64,000 nt of DNA, from contig JAZKJV010010135.1 in assembly GCA_037367405.1 (NCBI GenBank), positions 124,001 through 188,000 of the forward strand. The letters are read 5' to 3'. The notes beneath the pieces were generated by a model. That model worked only from the letters and a program-made list of their open reading frames with translations, did no database searches and had not been told where the DNA came from. The DNA is from Ottelia alismoides (taxonomy: Eukaryota; Streptophyta; Magnoliopsida; Alismatales; Hydrocharitaceae). The position numbers and the translations under genes were made by a program. Shown here one piece after another: positions 32,518 to 43,754 of this stretch (positions within the stretch are counted from its first letter, which is position 1; every line of letters begins with the position of its first letter).

Positions 32518-33125
32518 AGAAGTTATGAGGATATACATGTGTTTATTTACATATAATTAATGGCTTCTTATTAATGCAATTTTGGATGCTAAAGTATGGA
32601 AATTATATACACATACATGAATGCTAATAATGAAAATTAAATAGATAAATGCAATTAATAATTTGGGAAAATTGCTCTATTTTCATCTTTTAAAGTGATG
32701 AATCACAACCGCAGGATGATTCCTCCCCATGCCTGGTCTCCAGTGACATGCTACTCCACTTCACGTGAATGGAACGAAGACAAGGTTGAGCGCCTCCCCA
32801 CCATCGAGACCTTCTCCCTCGTACATGATGCTATCGATCCAAGGAAGAAGAGGGAGTATCATGTTGCTTGCATTAATCAAAAGCAGCTTGCCTAAGTTGA
32901 GGAAGATGAGAGGGCATCATTTTGGAAATGTGATATTATTCGAGGGGTAAAATGTCCAAAATTGATGAAATCTGTTAAAACTAACAGTGAAAATGGATGG
33001 AACTTGAAACATGGTTATGTCTTGTAAGGGTTAAGCATTATTCAGGGTCCTTGGTGTAATTGTGAATTATCAGGGGTTCCTGGGATAATTACAAAATTAC
33101 TTAGGGTTATGGATATAAATATCCC

Positions 33126-33535
33126 TTTTCGTATTTTAGTGTTTCCTAAGCATCCTCTGGCTTTCTAGGACCTCTTGCTTGTTAACTCCTTTTGGTTCGT
33201 CCTCCGAGACTGCAAGTCTCAAGTCTAGACTCAGATCACACTCCAAAATATAGTTCTTTATTATTTTTTGATTTTGATGGAGCCAGCGATAGTGAGGCAC
33301 ATGTGACTCCTCCTAACATTTCAGAGACTAAGGTCTCACTTATTGAATAAACCAGAAAGCCATTGATGACTAGCCTAACACTAACATTGTGTTACGACTT
33401 GCGAAGATGGAAAAAGATCAGAAGGTTAAGAGGCGGCCACTATAGATTTTGTAGGAGATGAGGGTGTCTGCAACCACATACAAGATCATTGTGACAGGAA
33501 CTCAACCTTATATTCCATGCCAAAAGGAGTTCTTT
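33126..33535. other. unassigned sequence between the two TIR elements
   Basis: No coding or repeat signal recognised in this stretch. Confidence 0.45.
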
Positions 33536-33539
33536 TATA

Positions 33540-33753
33540 ATGACATTTATTTTTAAATCTCACTCTATCATCCATTATTAAATATACAATGAGTATCATT
33601 TGTTATGAAATGATTTTTTATATTTGAAATTAGCGATAAATGTCACATCCGTAGTTATGTCATTAGCGATGGTGCTTAAACAACACTTATCCGATGCTAT
33701 TTTTTTTAGAATTCCAATTAATCATTTTCTAATAAACTCATTTTGTTGTAGTG
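33540..33753 (-). mobile_element. possible CACTA (En/Spm-like) terminus
   Basis: The minus strand reads CACTACAACAAAATGAG starting at 33753, typical of a CACTA TIR. Inward there are recurring ATTAGCGAT/ATTAGCGATGG motifs (33630-33680), which could be subterminal repeats. The opposite end was not found. Confidence 0.4.
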
Positions 33754-34356
33754 AATGAAGATGGAGTGAAGATGTAACAACCCAAGCCTAGGGACAAGCT
33801 CTACCTAAAGAAGACTAGCTGAGACTGACCACTATCCAAAATGCTTAAATTTAAATTATTAAATAAAAATCTTCATCACTTATAGACCACTATCATGCAT
33901 GGGGAAGCTAACTACGTTGAATAAAATAGAAACACAACAATAACAATGTTACTCTCCATATGTCACAATAGAATTCAAATCTACACATCTTAGCTGTCAT
34001 AATATAGGTATGGATTCGAACTAAAGAATCAGTGACATAAAGTCCACCGTTAACTACAGAGCGCACATATTTGATAACTCAGCAATGCCCAAATTTCTTT
34101 ATCATTTCTTAGCATATAGATTTGAGGATCAGTAGGTAGCGAAAAAAGAGAGAATATCATTCTTTCTAAAAAGAAAAGATGCATGTGTTAAGCATCTAGC
34201 AGTTGAACCGCCCTGGGAATATCAAAGAGCCCTCATATAAGGATTTTGCAGGAGCGGAATGATGATTGCATGAGAGAATGAAAGGTCCAGTACTAAAATA
34301 TCATAAACTTTGTTTCAACTTTCCATAGATCTGTCGTCATTTTAACTTCATTCATT
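33754..34356. other. unassigned, AT-rich
   Basis: No gene, RNA or repeat recognised. Confidence 0.45.
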
Positions 34357-34363
34357 ATTGATA

Positions 34364-37300
34364 AGGGATATTTAAATCTATAACTCTGAGTAGTTTCGTA
34401 TTTACATACATAACCCTTGATAACCATGAATTACACAAGAAGTCCCGAATAGTAATTCCATCTCACACCAATAACCCTCTACTATTTACTCTAGTAACTT
34501 AACTAGACTATAGAGTTAATCTAACCCATCTTCAATCCAATGGCTACGAACTAAACTCAAAAAAGCCAAAAAAAGAAAAGACACGCCTCCTTCCACACCC
34601 TCCTCCTCGATCTCTGTCTAACTTTCTCTCCCCTCTTCATTGTCCTTCTCTCCCCTTTCCAATCCTCGCTTGATCACGCGATGGAGACCGATGAGAAAAC
34701 CAGGGTCGAGAGAGGCCCTCCTTTGCGGGCAGGTCACTACCTTGCTCCAGAAAGTAGAGGATGAGTCAAATTTCTGTGAAGCTCCACATTCCCGAGAAGC
34801 CCCAAACAATCGAAACCTTCCACCCTATCCTCGACTATCTTCTCTCCCCAAGGCCCTTCTTGTGTCGACCTGCAGTTGTGGCTGAGGAGCGACGCCCCAT
34901 CTATGAGCATCACTCGAGCGACACCCAACCACCCACATGTAGTTGAAGTCAACAAAAGCTTTATGCACCATCAAGCCTCCTCTGCTTTGTATCTCCTCTC
35001 TTTCGTCTGATTAATAAAATGAGGAGAAATGGCATGCTCACTGCTTCCCTGTAGCAGAAGAGCAAAATGAGGAAGAAAGGGGAAGAGAGGGACAACAAGT
35101 TATTTCTGATCCCCTCACCACCTCTGATCTTGCACCCATTGATCTGATAGGAGGAGGAAGCCTTGCTCTGGGGCCTGCCCATAAATAAGAGGAAGCATTG
35201 ATGAATCTCAGATCCATCAAGCTAAAATTGGTCAATTAGGCTCTGTTTCCCAAAATCCATATGCATTTAATAATTAATATAGCATCATTAGCATTCATAC
35301 ATGTGTAAATAACATTCGCATTTTATCATGCATAATTGCATATTGTGTAAATTGGCCTAAAAAGATGCTAACTTCCCATATTTTTAATTAATTCATTCTA
35401 ACTCCGATTGACCTAAAACCATCTCCATTGTGTAGATATTACTAACAAGAATAAATAAAAAATATAAAAAATTGATAACTCAAATAAGTGTCAAATAAAC
35501 CCAAGTCCTAATTTCACATCTAACGGACTAAAACACGCATATCTTCCACATACAATGTTCGATTTTGGTCTACTCACTTTTAAAGTACTCCATTTCTAAA
35601 TACCTTCAAAACAAGATCAATTTCATAAAATTCGGAGCTCATATGTAAAAGTTGAGTTTTGGGCCTTTTTTACGTATTTTATCTTTTTGCCATTTTTGAC
35701 CTGAGTTTTATGTACATAATTAACTCTTTTTATTTTATTTCTTTTTCACTTGTGTTCTTTGATGAAAGTTTTATCAAGCTACATAAAAATCCAAATCTAG
35801 ATCAAGACTAAAATAAAAGAAACTGACTGTGTCCGAGTGAACTCTGTGAATATGTACAAAAATCTTGTATTTCGTACTCCAATTTTATTTTCCTATTTTA
35901 TTATTTACTAAAAATCCAAAAAATAGATTAATATGTAATTAAGTGTCTTGTATTTTATTGTATTTTTTCTATAATTTTTATCCTCTTTAAAATCACAAAA
36001 AATTGCAAAATCCTAAAAAAAGCTGGTTTTCTATACACATGGAGACCACCAAAAATACCACTTTGTACATATGACCATTTTTGCTCTTAATTCCTTCATG
36101 AAAGTTGTAGGTCTCATCGAGACAAACAATTTTTGTGAAGAAAATTTTTCGATTCGAGGTCTCATCCTATTTCTTTTCTATTTATCTTTCTCGTTATTTT
36201 GAAATTTGGGGGGGGGTGCCACGTGGCGGTCCCTGGGGCTGCCATGTGGCACCCCCACTACCTTTCTACTCTCTCCTCCCCCCGGGTCACATACCTAGCA
36301 CGTGATCCCCACCCCCTTCCTCCAGCCGTCTCACCCCTCCCCCCCTCCCCGCTATTGTTAATCCCCTCCACCATACGCGACCCCCGGCCGTTACGCGCCG
36401 CCTCCACTTCCCTCCTCCAACCGTTGCATGTAACGCTCCTCCTCCTCGACCATTCACTCTCTCCCGTAACATGCCTCCCTATAAAGCTCCATCGACCTCA
36501 GCTTTGCTTCCCCATCCGCATCGCGAGAACCCACCCCAACCCCCCAATCGACCTTGGTGACAGCAAGATCACCGGCGATGTGTGAATCTGCGGCATGGTC
36601 CGAAGGACATCTCCTCCGCCCAGATCCTCACCGAGCTTGCCAAGCCTCCACAAGCCCCCTTCGTCAGCTTGAGTCGAGGCAACGACTCAGGAAGAGAGCT
36701 CTGCTCCTCCACAGTTCCCACGTGACTCGACCACTTCGCACCTCCCACCATATCCTCCATCTGCTGACCTCATCGCATCTCGCCACCTCCCTCGGCTCCA
36801 TCGTCGTCTGCCTACCATCGCCGCCACCAGCAGCGGCTGCGCGTGCCGCCCCCCTTTTCCTCTTGCTTCTGCTAATCTTACAAGTACAGAACAACTTCAT
36901 CACCGACCTCTGCGGCCCTCGCAGCCCTCCGCCCTGACGCCGTAGCCGACGTCGTCTCCGCCACAACGCCATTTGCCTCGAGAGCAGCCCACCATCGAAG
37001 CCACCTCGGCCAATGAGCCTGCGCCACCACCGCCCTCCCTTGCCATACTCCACCCTACACCCCCGCCTCAAGCGACGTGCCAGTCTTACCCCTCCTACAT
37101 GTGCAAGGCACGTTAGGCCGGGGGAGAATTGCATCCTGCCCCTTGCTTGTTTCGGAAATCACAAAAGCACCCCGCCAACTGAGCCACATGCAAGGCACGT
37201 GGTACCTTGAATAATTGCGTTTGACCCCTGCAAGAGTCCAGAAATTATGATAAAGTCCCCGCCTTCCAAAGATTGCGTTTTGTGCATGTGTTATGGTGGG

Positions 37301-38865
37301 CAAATTGCAAGCATCCCCTGAATATTTTGATATTTGCATATAAGTCCTCCGGGAACCATTTTGAGAAGAAAATAGTTATTTTTATTACGTTTTAGTCCCT
37401 GACATTTCAATTTATCGTATCTTTTGCATCTGAACTTCAATTTTAGTGTATAATATGTCATTTTGAAGCTCTTTCTGTGCTCTATTATATTTTATACTTT
37501 GTGGACTGATCTGAAGATTTTTAATGTTGCTTATTATTTGAGGATCTCTATTGACATATGCATGTCGAGTATTGACATATTTTACCATAATTTATTGAGA
37601 AATTAATGATTTATTCGACAATGATTTGATCAAGGATTTAATCTATGCAGGGGGCTCAATTGACAATAAATGGATTTAATTTTCAATAATTTATGTGATT
37701 GAACTGGATTTACTTGAGGATTAAATTGGAAAGAGAATTTTGAGATCATTTGAGGATTATTTTTTATTGCAGGTTTATCTGGACTCTTATCTGCATTTGG
37801 ATTTATTCGATCTGCGATTCTTTTTTAGAAAACTGATTAATTTATTTGGATTAGAATTTTAGTTACAGATCATGCGCTTAGTCTCTCTCTCTCTCTTATT
37901 TTTAGCATTGCGTCATCATATTGTCTCTTCATTATCTAACACAGAAATCAACTTAGCATTTAATTAAATATTTAATTTAATTTAAAATCATGCAACTAAA
38001 AATCATTGTTCCCTGAGTTTGCCCTTGGTAGACTTGGCAAGAAAAATTCTCTACAACATTCAAAAATTGTGCTTTTTGATTGACCGAAGATCGTCTCCTA
38101 TACTACAATTCTCTATAATTAAAGAGGTGATTTTCGAGATCATCGAGCATCCCCTGACAACCCCTACTTCGTTGCCCCCTCCTCTAGGCCCCTCAAGCCA
38201 TCATATCCATCCATTGCCAAGAGGATAAGCTTGATTTTTGGACTGATTCTGCATGAATCGAGACACTTTTTAACATTGCAGGAGAGCACTGATGAAGGAG
38301 GTGCATGTATGCTTATTCAGTCCCTGAAATGCTACACTTCCCACACTCAGAGAGAAGAAGAGAAAAGAGGGGAGTTTGCGGGTGCATATTAACCCTTGAT
38401 CCTCCTTCAACCATCTAGGTCATTCTCCTTCAATATTGGGTCAATCGAGGTTCTTCAATCTTAACAAAGAAGAGCTCTTGCACATGGGACCCTCCCCAAT
38501 TTGTGTTCTGCCCACCAACTTCAACCCCGCCCGCCGCTTCATCCACCGTGTGCCGTCGTCTACGTACATTCTCAGCAAGCTCGATCGTGTGCGAGATCAG
38601 AAGAGGAAGACGGGGTGGTGATCCGATTGTCCAAGTGGAGGGAGGATGATGGGGGCATCTTTTGAAAATACAATTTTTTCAAGGTGGAAACTTGTCAAAC
38701 ATTGACGAATTCCATCAAATTTAACCAAGAAACAGAGGGAAGTTAACAATGTGCTACGCCATGTAAGAGTTAAGAACAAATTAGGGTTATGGGTGTAATT
38801 CGTGATTATCGAGGGTTATATACGTAAATACGAAACTACTCAGAGTTATGAGTATTAATATCCCT
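34364..38865. mobile_element. second TIR-bounded DNA element, sister of 11518-33125
   Basis: The left AGGGATATTTAAATCTATAA and inverted right AGGGATATTAATACTCATAA ends stay alignable for ~75 bp, including the shared block CTCTGAGTAGTTTCGTATTT. A perfect 7-bp direct repeat, ATTGATA, flanks it (34357-34363 and 38866-38872). The internal left arm shares AGTTAATCTAAC and a CT-rich stretch with the sister element. It is ~1.55 kb once the solo LTR is removed. There is no transposase. Short open stretches (34640-34885, 38436-38621) may be captured gene fragments but are unrecognised. Confidence 0.75.
35199..38145 (+). mobile_element. Athila-like solo LTR inside the second TIR element
   Basis: Starts TGATGAATCTCAGATCCATC and ends GAGATCATCG, flanked by a perfect AGCAT direct repeat (35194-35198 and 38146-38150). 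The expected terminal CA has become CG. It carries the LTR comb at ~37090-37430 and the family phrase TTCCCTGAGTTTGCCCTTGG near 38010. The Pro-rich ORF at 36199-36937 is LTR sequence with no domain. It is 2947 bp with no internal region. Confidence 0.82.
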
Positions 38866-38908
38866 ATTGATAATTACGTGCAATGGCAGCAAGTTGTAAC
38901 TTAAAAAA

Positions 38909-39163
38909 AGATAAATTACAAAAAAAAAAGCTTCAACTATAAACCGATTCAAAATTAAAGACCTCATTTTCAAAAACTAACAAAAGGAGGGCTAAGTTTA
39001 TCTTTGTCTCAAATAGTGGCCTCAGGTAACCTCCCACGACCACCTTTTATGCCGATGTTAAAACCTAAAATTGGAAGAACAGGCCCCTTTTTAACATTTG
39101 AAAAATAAGACTCAAAAGTGATAATCCGTACATAGCTGAGGCTTTTTTCTTGAATTTACCCCA
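38909..39163. mobile_element. MITE related to the one at 6092
   Basis: The left GATAAATTACAAAAAAAAAA, then GCTTCAACTATAAACC, pairs with the inverted right end (GGTAAATTCAAGAAAAAAGC, then CTCAGCTATGTACGG). Similarity extends for ~75 bp. About 255 bp, non-coding. Confidence 0.6.
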
Positions 39164-40657
39164 AACGATATTGCGCGGCATCATCATGGGCAACAGGATT
39201 CTTATGGCGAAGACAACTCAGGGTTACCTTTGAAAGGAGCATCTGCTTTTTCCTCTTTTTCTAAAGGCAAACTGAGATCCAGATAAAGTAGGAGGCATGG
39301 CGGGACGTGTCTGACAGGAACAGGCATTCGCCGTTACAAATATACAGTAAAATGTCTAATAATCTTTCAGAATAATTGGTTCTCTTGCATACTCCCTTTC
39401 CATTAATGCGTTCACCTATATAGTTACAGCCACTTTTGGCATCCATCAAACATTCCATGAACGATCATCCTATCTGAATCCCATTGCTGCACAAGTCATC
39501 ATTCAAATCCATCTCGATTAATATTGTGGTTTCCCGCATTGTTGTTTAAATACATGCACATTGATCTCTGCGTCTGGGTACTAAGCGCATCATATAAATC
39601 GCAAGACCTGGACATTATTGGGGCACTCATTAGAGAGAGCTTGGATGTAGTCTCCAAGTAGATATCTAGATGATGCTCGACCAATTCACCACATGTTCAT
39701 GTGAAAAATCTGCAAAGCAAATATGTGAATCGTAATCCATGCACTCCAGTAGATCGTAAAGACAAACAAAAACATATACCCTGGTGAACAGAATGAGAAC
39801 CTGTCAAACTGCGAAGCATGCAGAATGTGCTTCTTGCAGAAGAATACACCAAAAGAAAACAGGTAAATTTACAAGACTGAAGCGTAGGATCCATCAGAAA
39901 ACTTGCAGATTAGGATAGAGGCGGAGTACTGTGGCCGTGGATCCACCATCCCACTCAATTATCTACAGCTCTGATTAAAAATAGATGGGTAGAAATAATA
40001 GTAGGGGAATTAAGAAAATAGCTTGTAGGGTGAAAAATGGCAGTGGTTGAAGAAATAGGATAGAAGAAAAAATAACAAGATGTTAAAAAAAACGAGGCGT
40101 ATGGAAATAACAAGGGGAGAGAAAATAGCAGGTGTGAAAAATAGCAAGGCAGCTGGAAAATAGCATGAGGTTGGAGAAATAGCAAGGCAGACGAATTATA
40201 ATTCTCCATCCTTGAAAACTTTCTGACAAGTTAAATTCCAGTGTTGATGTAGTGATTGCCAAAGTTGAGAAGATAAAACTAAATTTCCAGTTGAAAGGAT
40301 TTGCCGCGACTTTTCATTATTTGAGGCCCTTATTTAATTGCAATCATTTCTCTTTCAAAGTATGTCCTAGAAGATAGATTTTCAGTGGTGTACGCATCTT
40401 TTTTGTTCTCTTTGATGTGTAAATAACATGAAAGTGTTTAAAGATGACTTGTTAGGGTTTGACAGAGCAACACCTCATATTTCGAACATGAAGCTTGACT
40501 GTTATGATAGGGCTTGATGGCATAGCGTGATAATTGACATGGAGAGCCGACATGGTCGATGGGGACAAAGTAAAAGGAGGTCACGCGCAGGCAGGAAGGC
40601 TCGTAGAATTGGAGGATGCTCGGATGGGACAATCCATGGCCACGTATATGTTTAAGG
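39164..40657. other. unassigned; short degenerate repeat at ~40010-40195
   Basis: No gene recognised. 40010-40195 contains many GAAAAATAGCAAGGC-like units (GAAATAGCA, AAAATAGCA, GGAAATAACA) as a loose minisatellite. 39200-40000 and 40200-40650 show nothing identifiable. Confidence 0.5.
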
Positions 40658-41102
40658 TGTAATGTCTTGTGCTTATGTTCCTGATCTGTTATCGAGGAAA
40701 ATTGGTCCTGATAACTTGTTGAGCTCGGGCTCAATTAGATTCATTAACAACCACTCAAAATACTTAAGTCCAAGTTGTCAAGTACTAATCCTCGCCACTT
40801 ATAACCCACTCTCACACTTTGTGAGTTTTAAATATGAGACTATGTTTGGGGTATGGACGTTACAACCTCCCCCACTTTTATTCGCAACGTTCTCGTTGCA
40901 ACATGGTCCATCACTTATTCCTGGTGACAATGACAGTTGCACACTCTGGGTAGCCATTTCCTCCTATCTCTTTGTAGGGGTGGCTCCACCTCTCATGTAG
41001 CCCTTTCCATTATAAGAGGAAAATTAGCTCTGATACCATTTGTAACGTCCCAAACTTAGGCCCTTGGTCCGTTATCAAGGAAAAGTAGTCCTAATAACTT
41101 GG
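40658..41102 (-). mobile_element. TRIM-like miniature LTR retroelement, 5' LTR truncated
   Basis: In plus coordinates: an LTR of 207 bp (40658-40864, TGTAATGTC...GGACGTTACA); then ACCTCCCCCACTTTT, which is a polypurine tract on the minus strand; a ~160-bp non-coding interior; GCTCTGATACCA at 41027-41038, the complement of an initiator tRNA-Met PBS; two bases; and a second LTR start TGTAACGTCCC (41041). The second LTR stays similar to the first for ~62 bp and then breaks. The interior is too short to code. Confidence 0.72.
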
Positions 41103-43045
41103 TATTCATAAAATTAAATAATCTATTTAATGAAGGTGGTTTCATTCAATTTGGAGTTAAGATGCAAAAGTCGACTTTTAGGCCCTCATCGTGTAGTTTA
41201 CTTGTATAAATATTTATTATATTTATCCTTTATATTTTTAGGTTTCTTATATTTTTATATAATTGTAAGTACGATTTATAATACACGTAAATAATAAAAT
41301 TAAAATAAAACCTCCCTAAATTTAATCTTGGACCCTCAAGCTGACGCTGCGACCTACTTGGAAGCCTTTGAGCTTTGTAGTCGCAGCAAAGAAGGCCGAA
41401 GGACGAAGATATTCCAGGTCAAATGTCAGGGAAGAAGGCCTTGCTTCCCCATTCTTCCAGTGCCCTTCCCAGCCGTCGGATCCCGACCGAGCCCCGGTTC
41501 TAATCTCATATCTCTGATCCATGCCGAAGCGAAGTCCCCCAGCACGATTCATCACTCCATGTGGATGCTCTCGCGTCACCCGATAACGCACACTTAAGGG
41601 GTAAATTACTTAGGCTCCCTCGTGTCTTTTTGTAATTATTAAAAGGTCTTATAAATATGAAAGTATCCTTTATATTTTGTGTAAAAATTACAAGGATCCC
41701 CCATACATTATTAAATATTGCATATCAGTCCGTGCCAGCTCAGCTCACATGGTCCCCAACATGGGTTGGGTAAATTTCAAGGGTGTCATGTCGGTTTGTA
41801 CAATTTATGTTTAGTCCTAGAACTATGTAATTAAGTGTTAAAACTTTGGAAATTTTGCATGTAAATCCTCGCATGCTATTTTTATTGCATAAATACCCCT
41901 ACCAAGACTTGTATTTATTTATTTGCATTTCCATTTCGTTAAAATAGCTCATGCGCTTGAAAACTCTTGGAAAATTTTGCAGTATATTTTTAATACTATG
42001 CTTATCCACGCTCATATTTTTGCTTAGCATTCACACATATTTTTCATTTATTAAAAATCACTTAAGAGCTATATTCCCTGTTTAGCTATAAAAATACAAA
42101 AAATTACAAAACCTTCTCTAAAAATTCCAAAATTTATATATATTATATATTACTATATAATATTACTCCAAACCAAAAATAACAAAAAAATACAAAATTA
42201 AATCCTTAAAACATGAAAACCCTCCTAACGTTATAAACATTTCCAAAATTCTCAAAAATCCCAAAAATACTATTTTATATTTTTATATATTCATATTACT
42301 ACATATTAAACGTAATTTTGAGAAATTTTAGACTTATTTTCTATTTTAAAACTCACAATAATCCAGCCTATTAATTAACTCCTTATTTTGGAGTATTTTA
42401 GACTTTAGAAACAAATAAAAATTAAGAAAATCACCAAAAAATGCACAGAAATTGAGAAAAAATATAAAGACAAAATTTATTTTATACTTTTTGATTATAT
42501 ATAGATATATTTATAAATATAAAACCCTATATAGATTATATTTACATACATATACTTTTGAATACTTAATATTATTATTATTAATTTTAAAAACTTTAAT
42601 ATATTCTACAACCTTAAAAAAATATACACTTATTTGTATTTATGTTTCTTATATTTATTATATGTAGTACTTACATTGTACATGTTATTATATATAGATA
42701 TATATAACATATTATATTTTAAATATAAAAAGAAAATAAAAGTATAAAAATAAAAATATAAAAATTAAAAATATAAAAATATAAACATAAAAATTACATA
42801 AAAATAAATATCATTAAAAACCCATAAAAATCTAAAAACCAAATAATACAAAATAGTTATTGTTTATTCTTTGTAGACAATAATTATTTGCCTATTCTCG
42901 TAGCTCTCTGTGGTTCGATACTCTACACTTATTCACTATACACATTTTTTTGTAGAGTTAAAATAAAAATAAATTTTGACTCACACATTTTCATAGAATC
43001 TTAGATTATGGGTTGATTGTTGTCTTAGTTGATTGGTGACGTTTT
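41103..43045 (+). mobile_element. Athila-like LTR fragment (5' end missing)
   Basis: Begins inside U3: AAATAATCTATTTAATGAAG, then GGTGGTTTC, is shared with the LTR at 15303. It keeps the comb (41620-41732) and ends with the family's 3' phrase CTACACTTATTCACTATACA, then TTGTAGAGTTAAAATAAA, and GGGTTGATTGTTGTC. It is more diverged than the other LTRs. The ORF at 41328-41597 is LTR sequence. Confidence 0.65.
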
Positions 43046-43754
43046 GAGTACTGCGAGAGCGGCCGACACAACGATTGCTGGAGCCGACTTGTCGGGCACC
43101 GCATGCCCTCCAAGACCAGGCATTAGGAACCCCTCTATAGTCGATTAAACATATTTTCTCTATATATAAGAGACCCTAGCCTTATGGAATAAACATCTCA
43201 TTTGTTTATCTCTACATGGTATCAGAGCAACGGTCCTAGATTAGGGTTTTGACCTAAAATCCCCGCTGTCACCTTCAAGACTCGTGAAAACCTACACGGA
43301 CCTTCTTTGCCGAACTAGGGCCACACGCAAGGCCCTCCAATCGTTTCCAGTACAACAGCTCGACCCCAAAGGAGCATCTCCATCACCTACCGGTGTCGTT
43401 GAAACCACACATGGAGGCCTGCTAGTGCCTCCAAGGGCCCACAGATCTGCCTCACCACCAACAAGCCTCCCACGAAGGCTGCTAGCACTGCCAAGGGGCC
43501 CACAACCCTGCCATCAGTGCTGCCCAGCGCCTCCAGTACCTCCTACAGAGGTCATCGGCCACACAACTTCCCTCTACGGGTACCGTAGGTCTCTTTGAAG
43601 ATCCATAACTCATCCTGGACCGCTGCCGGAAATCCAGATCTGCTGTTCGTTGAGGTTTTTAGCCCTTCTTCAAGGGCAAACGTGAGTTCTAGGGCATTTT
43701 CTAGCCCTTATATGCATCCTTAGTTGATCAAAGTATTTTCTTTCTATTTTATGA
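43046..43754 (+). other. copia LTR end, tRNA-Met PBS and leader
   Basis: TATATATAAGAGACCCTAGC, then AATAAACATCTC, looks like the end of an LTR. It finishes at CTCTACA just before TGGTATCAGAGC (43216-43227), the standard initiator tRNA-Met PBS of plant copia elements. The LTR start is not identified. The leader runs to the gag remnant at 43755. Confidence 0.65.

Larger units (their letters stand above)
12308..32704 (-). mobile_element. inverted Athila-like LTR (probable solo LTR), split by the 15303-32517 element
   Basis: Read on the minus strand, it starts at ~32704 (TGATTCATCACTTTAAAAG). It runs through TTAGCATTCATGTATGTG, resumes beyond the inserted element with a U3-like segment (CTTGAGTTTTGGGGCC), and ends at ~12308 in GATCATCA. 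The order of landmarks matches the solo LTR at 35199-38145. After removing the 17.2-kb insert it is ~3.2 kb. No clean TSD was found, so the ends are approximate. ORFs at 13261-13620 and 13772-14185 are LTR sequence, not genes. Confidence 0.55.
11518..33125. mobile_element. TIR-bounded DNA element, interrupted by a nest of LTR insertions
   Basis: The left end GGGATTTTTATACTTATAAT (11518) is matched inverted at the right by GGGATATTTATATCCATAAC (ending 33125). Similarity continues inward (CCTTGATAATTCATAATTA against CCCTGATAATTCACAATTA). The flanks carry TTTTC at 11513-11517 and 33126-33130, but in a T-rich context. A sister element with the same termini lies at 34364-38865. Removing the LTR insertions leaves ~1.2 kb with no transposase, so it is non-autonomous. 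The superfamily is uncertain. Confidence 0.6.

Noticed and set aside
36199..37134. Pro-rich and Arg-rich ORFs
   Set aside because: Inside the solo LTR at 35199; GC-rich LTR composition without conserved motifs.
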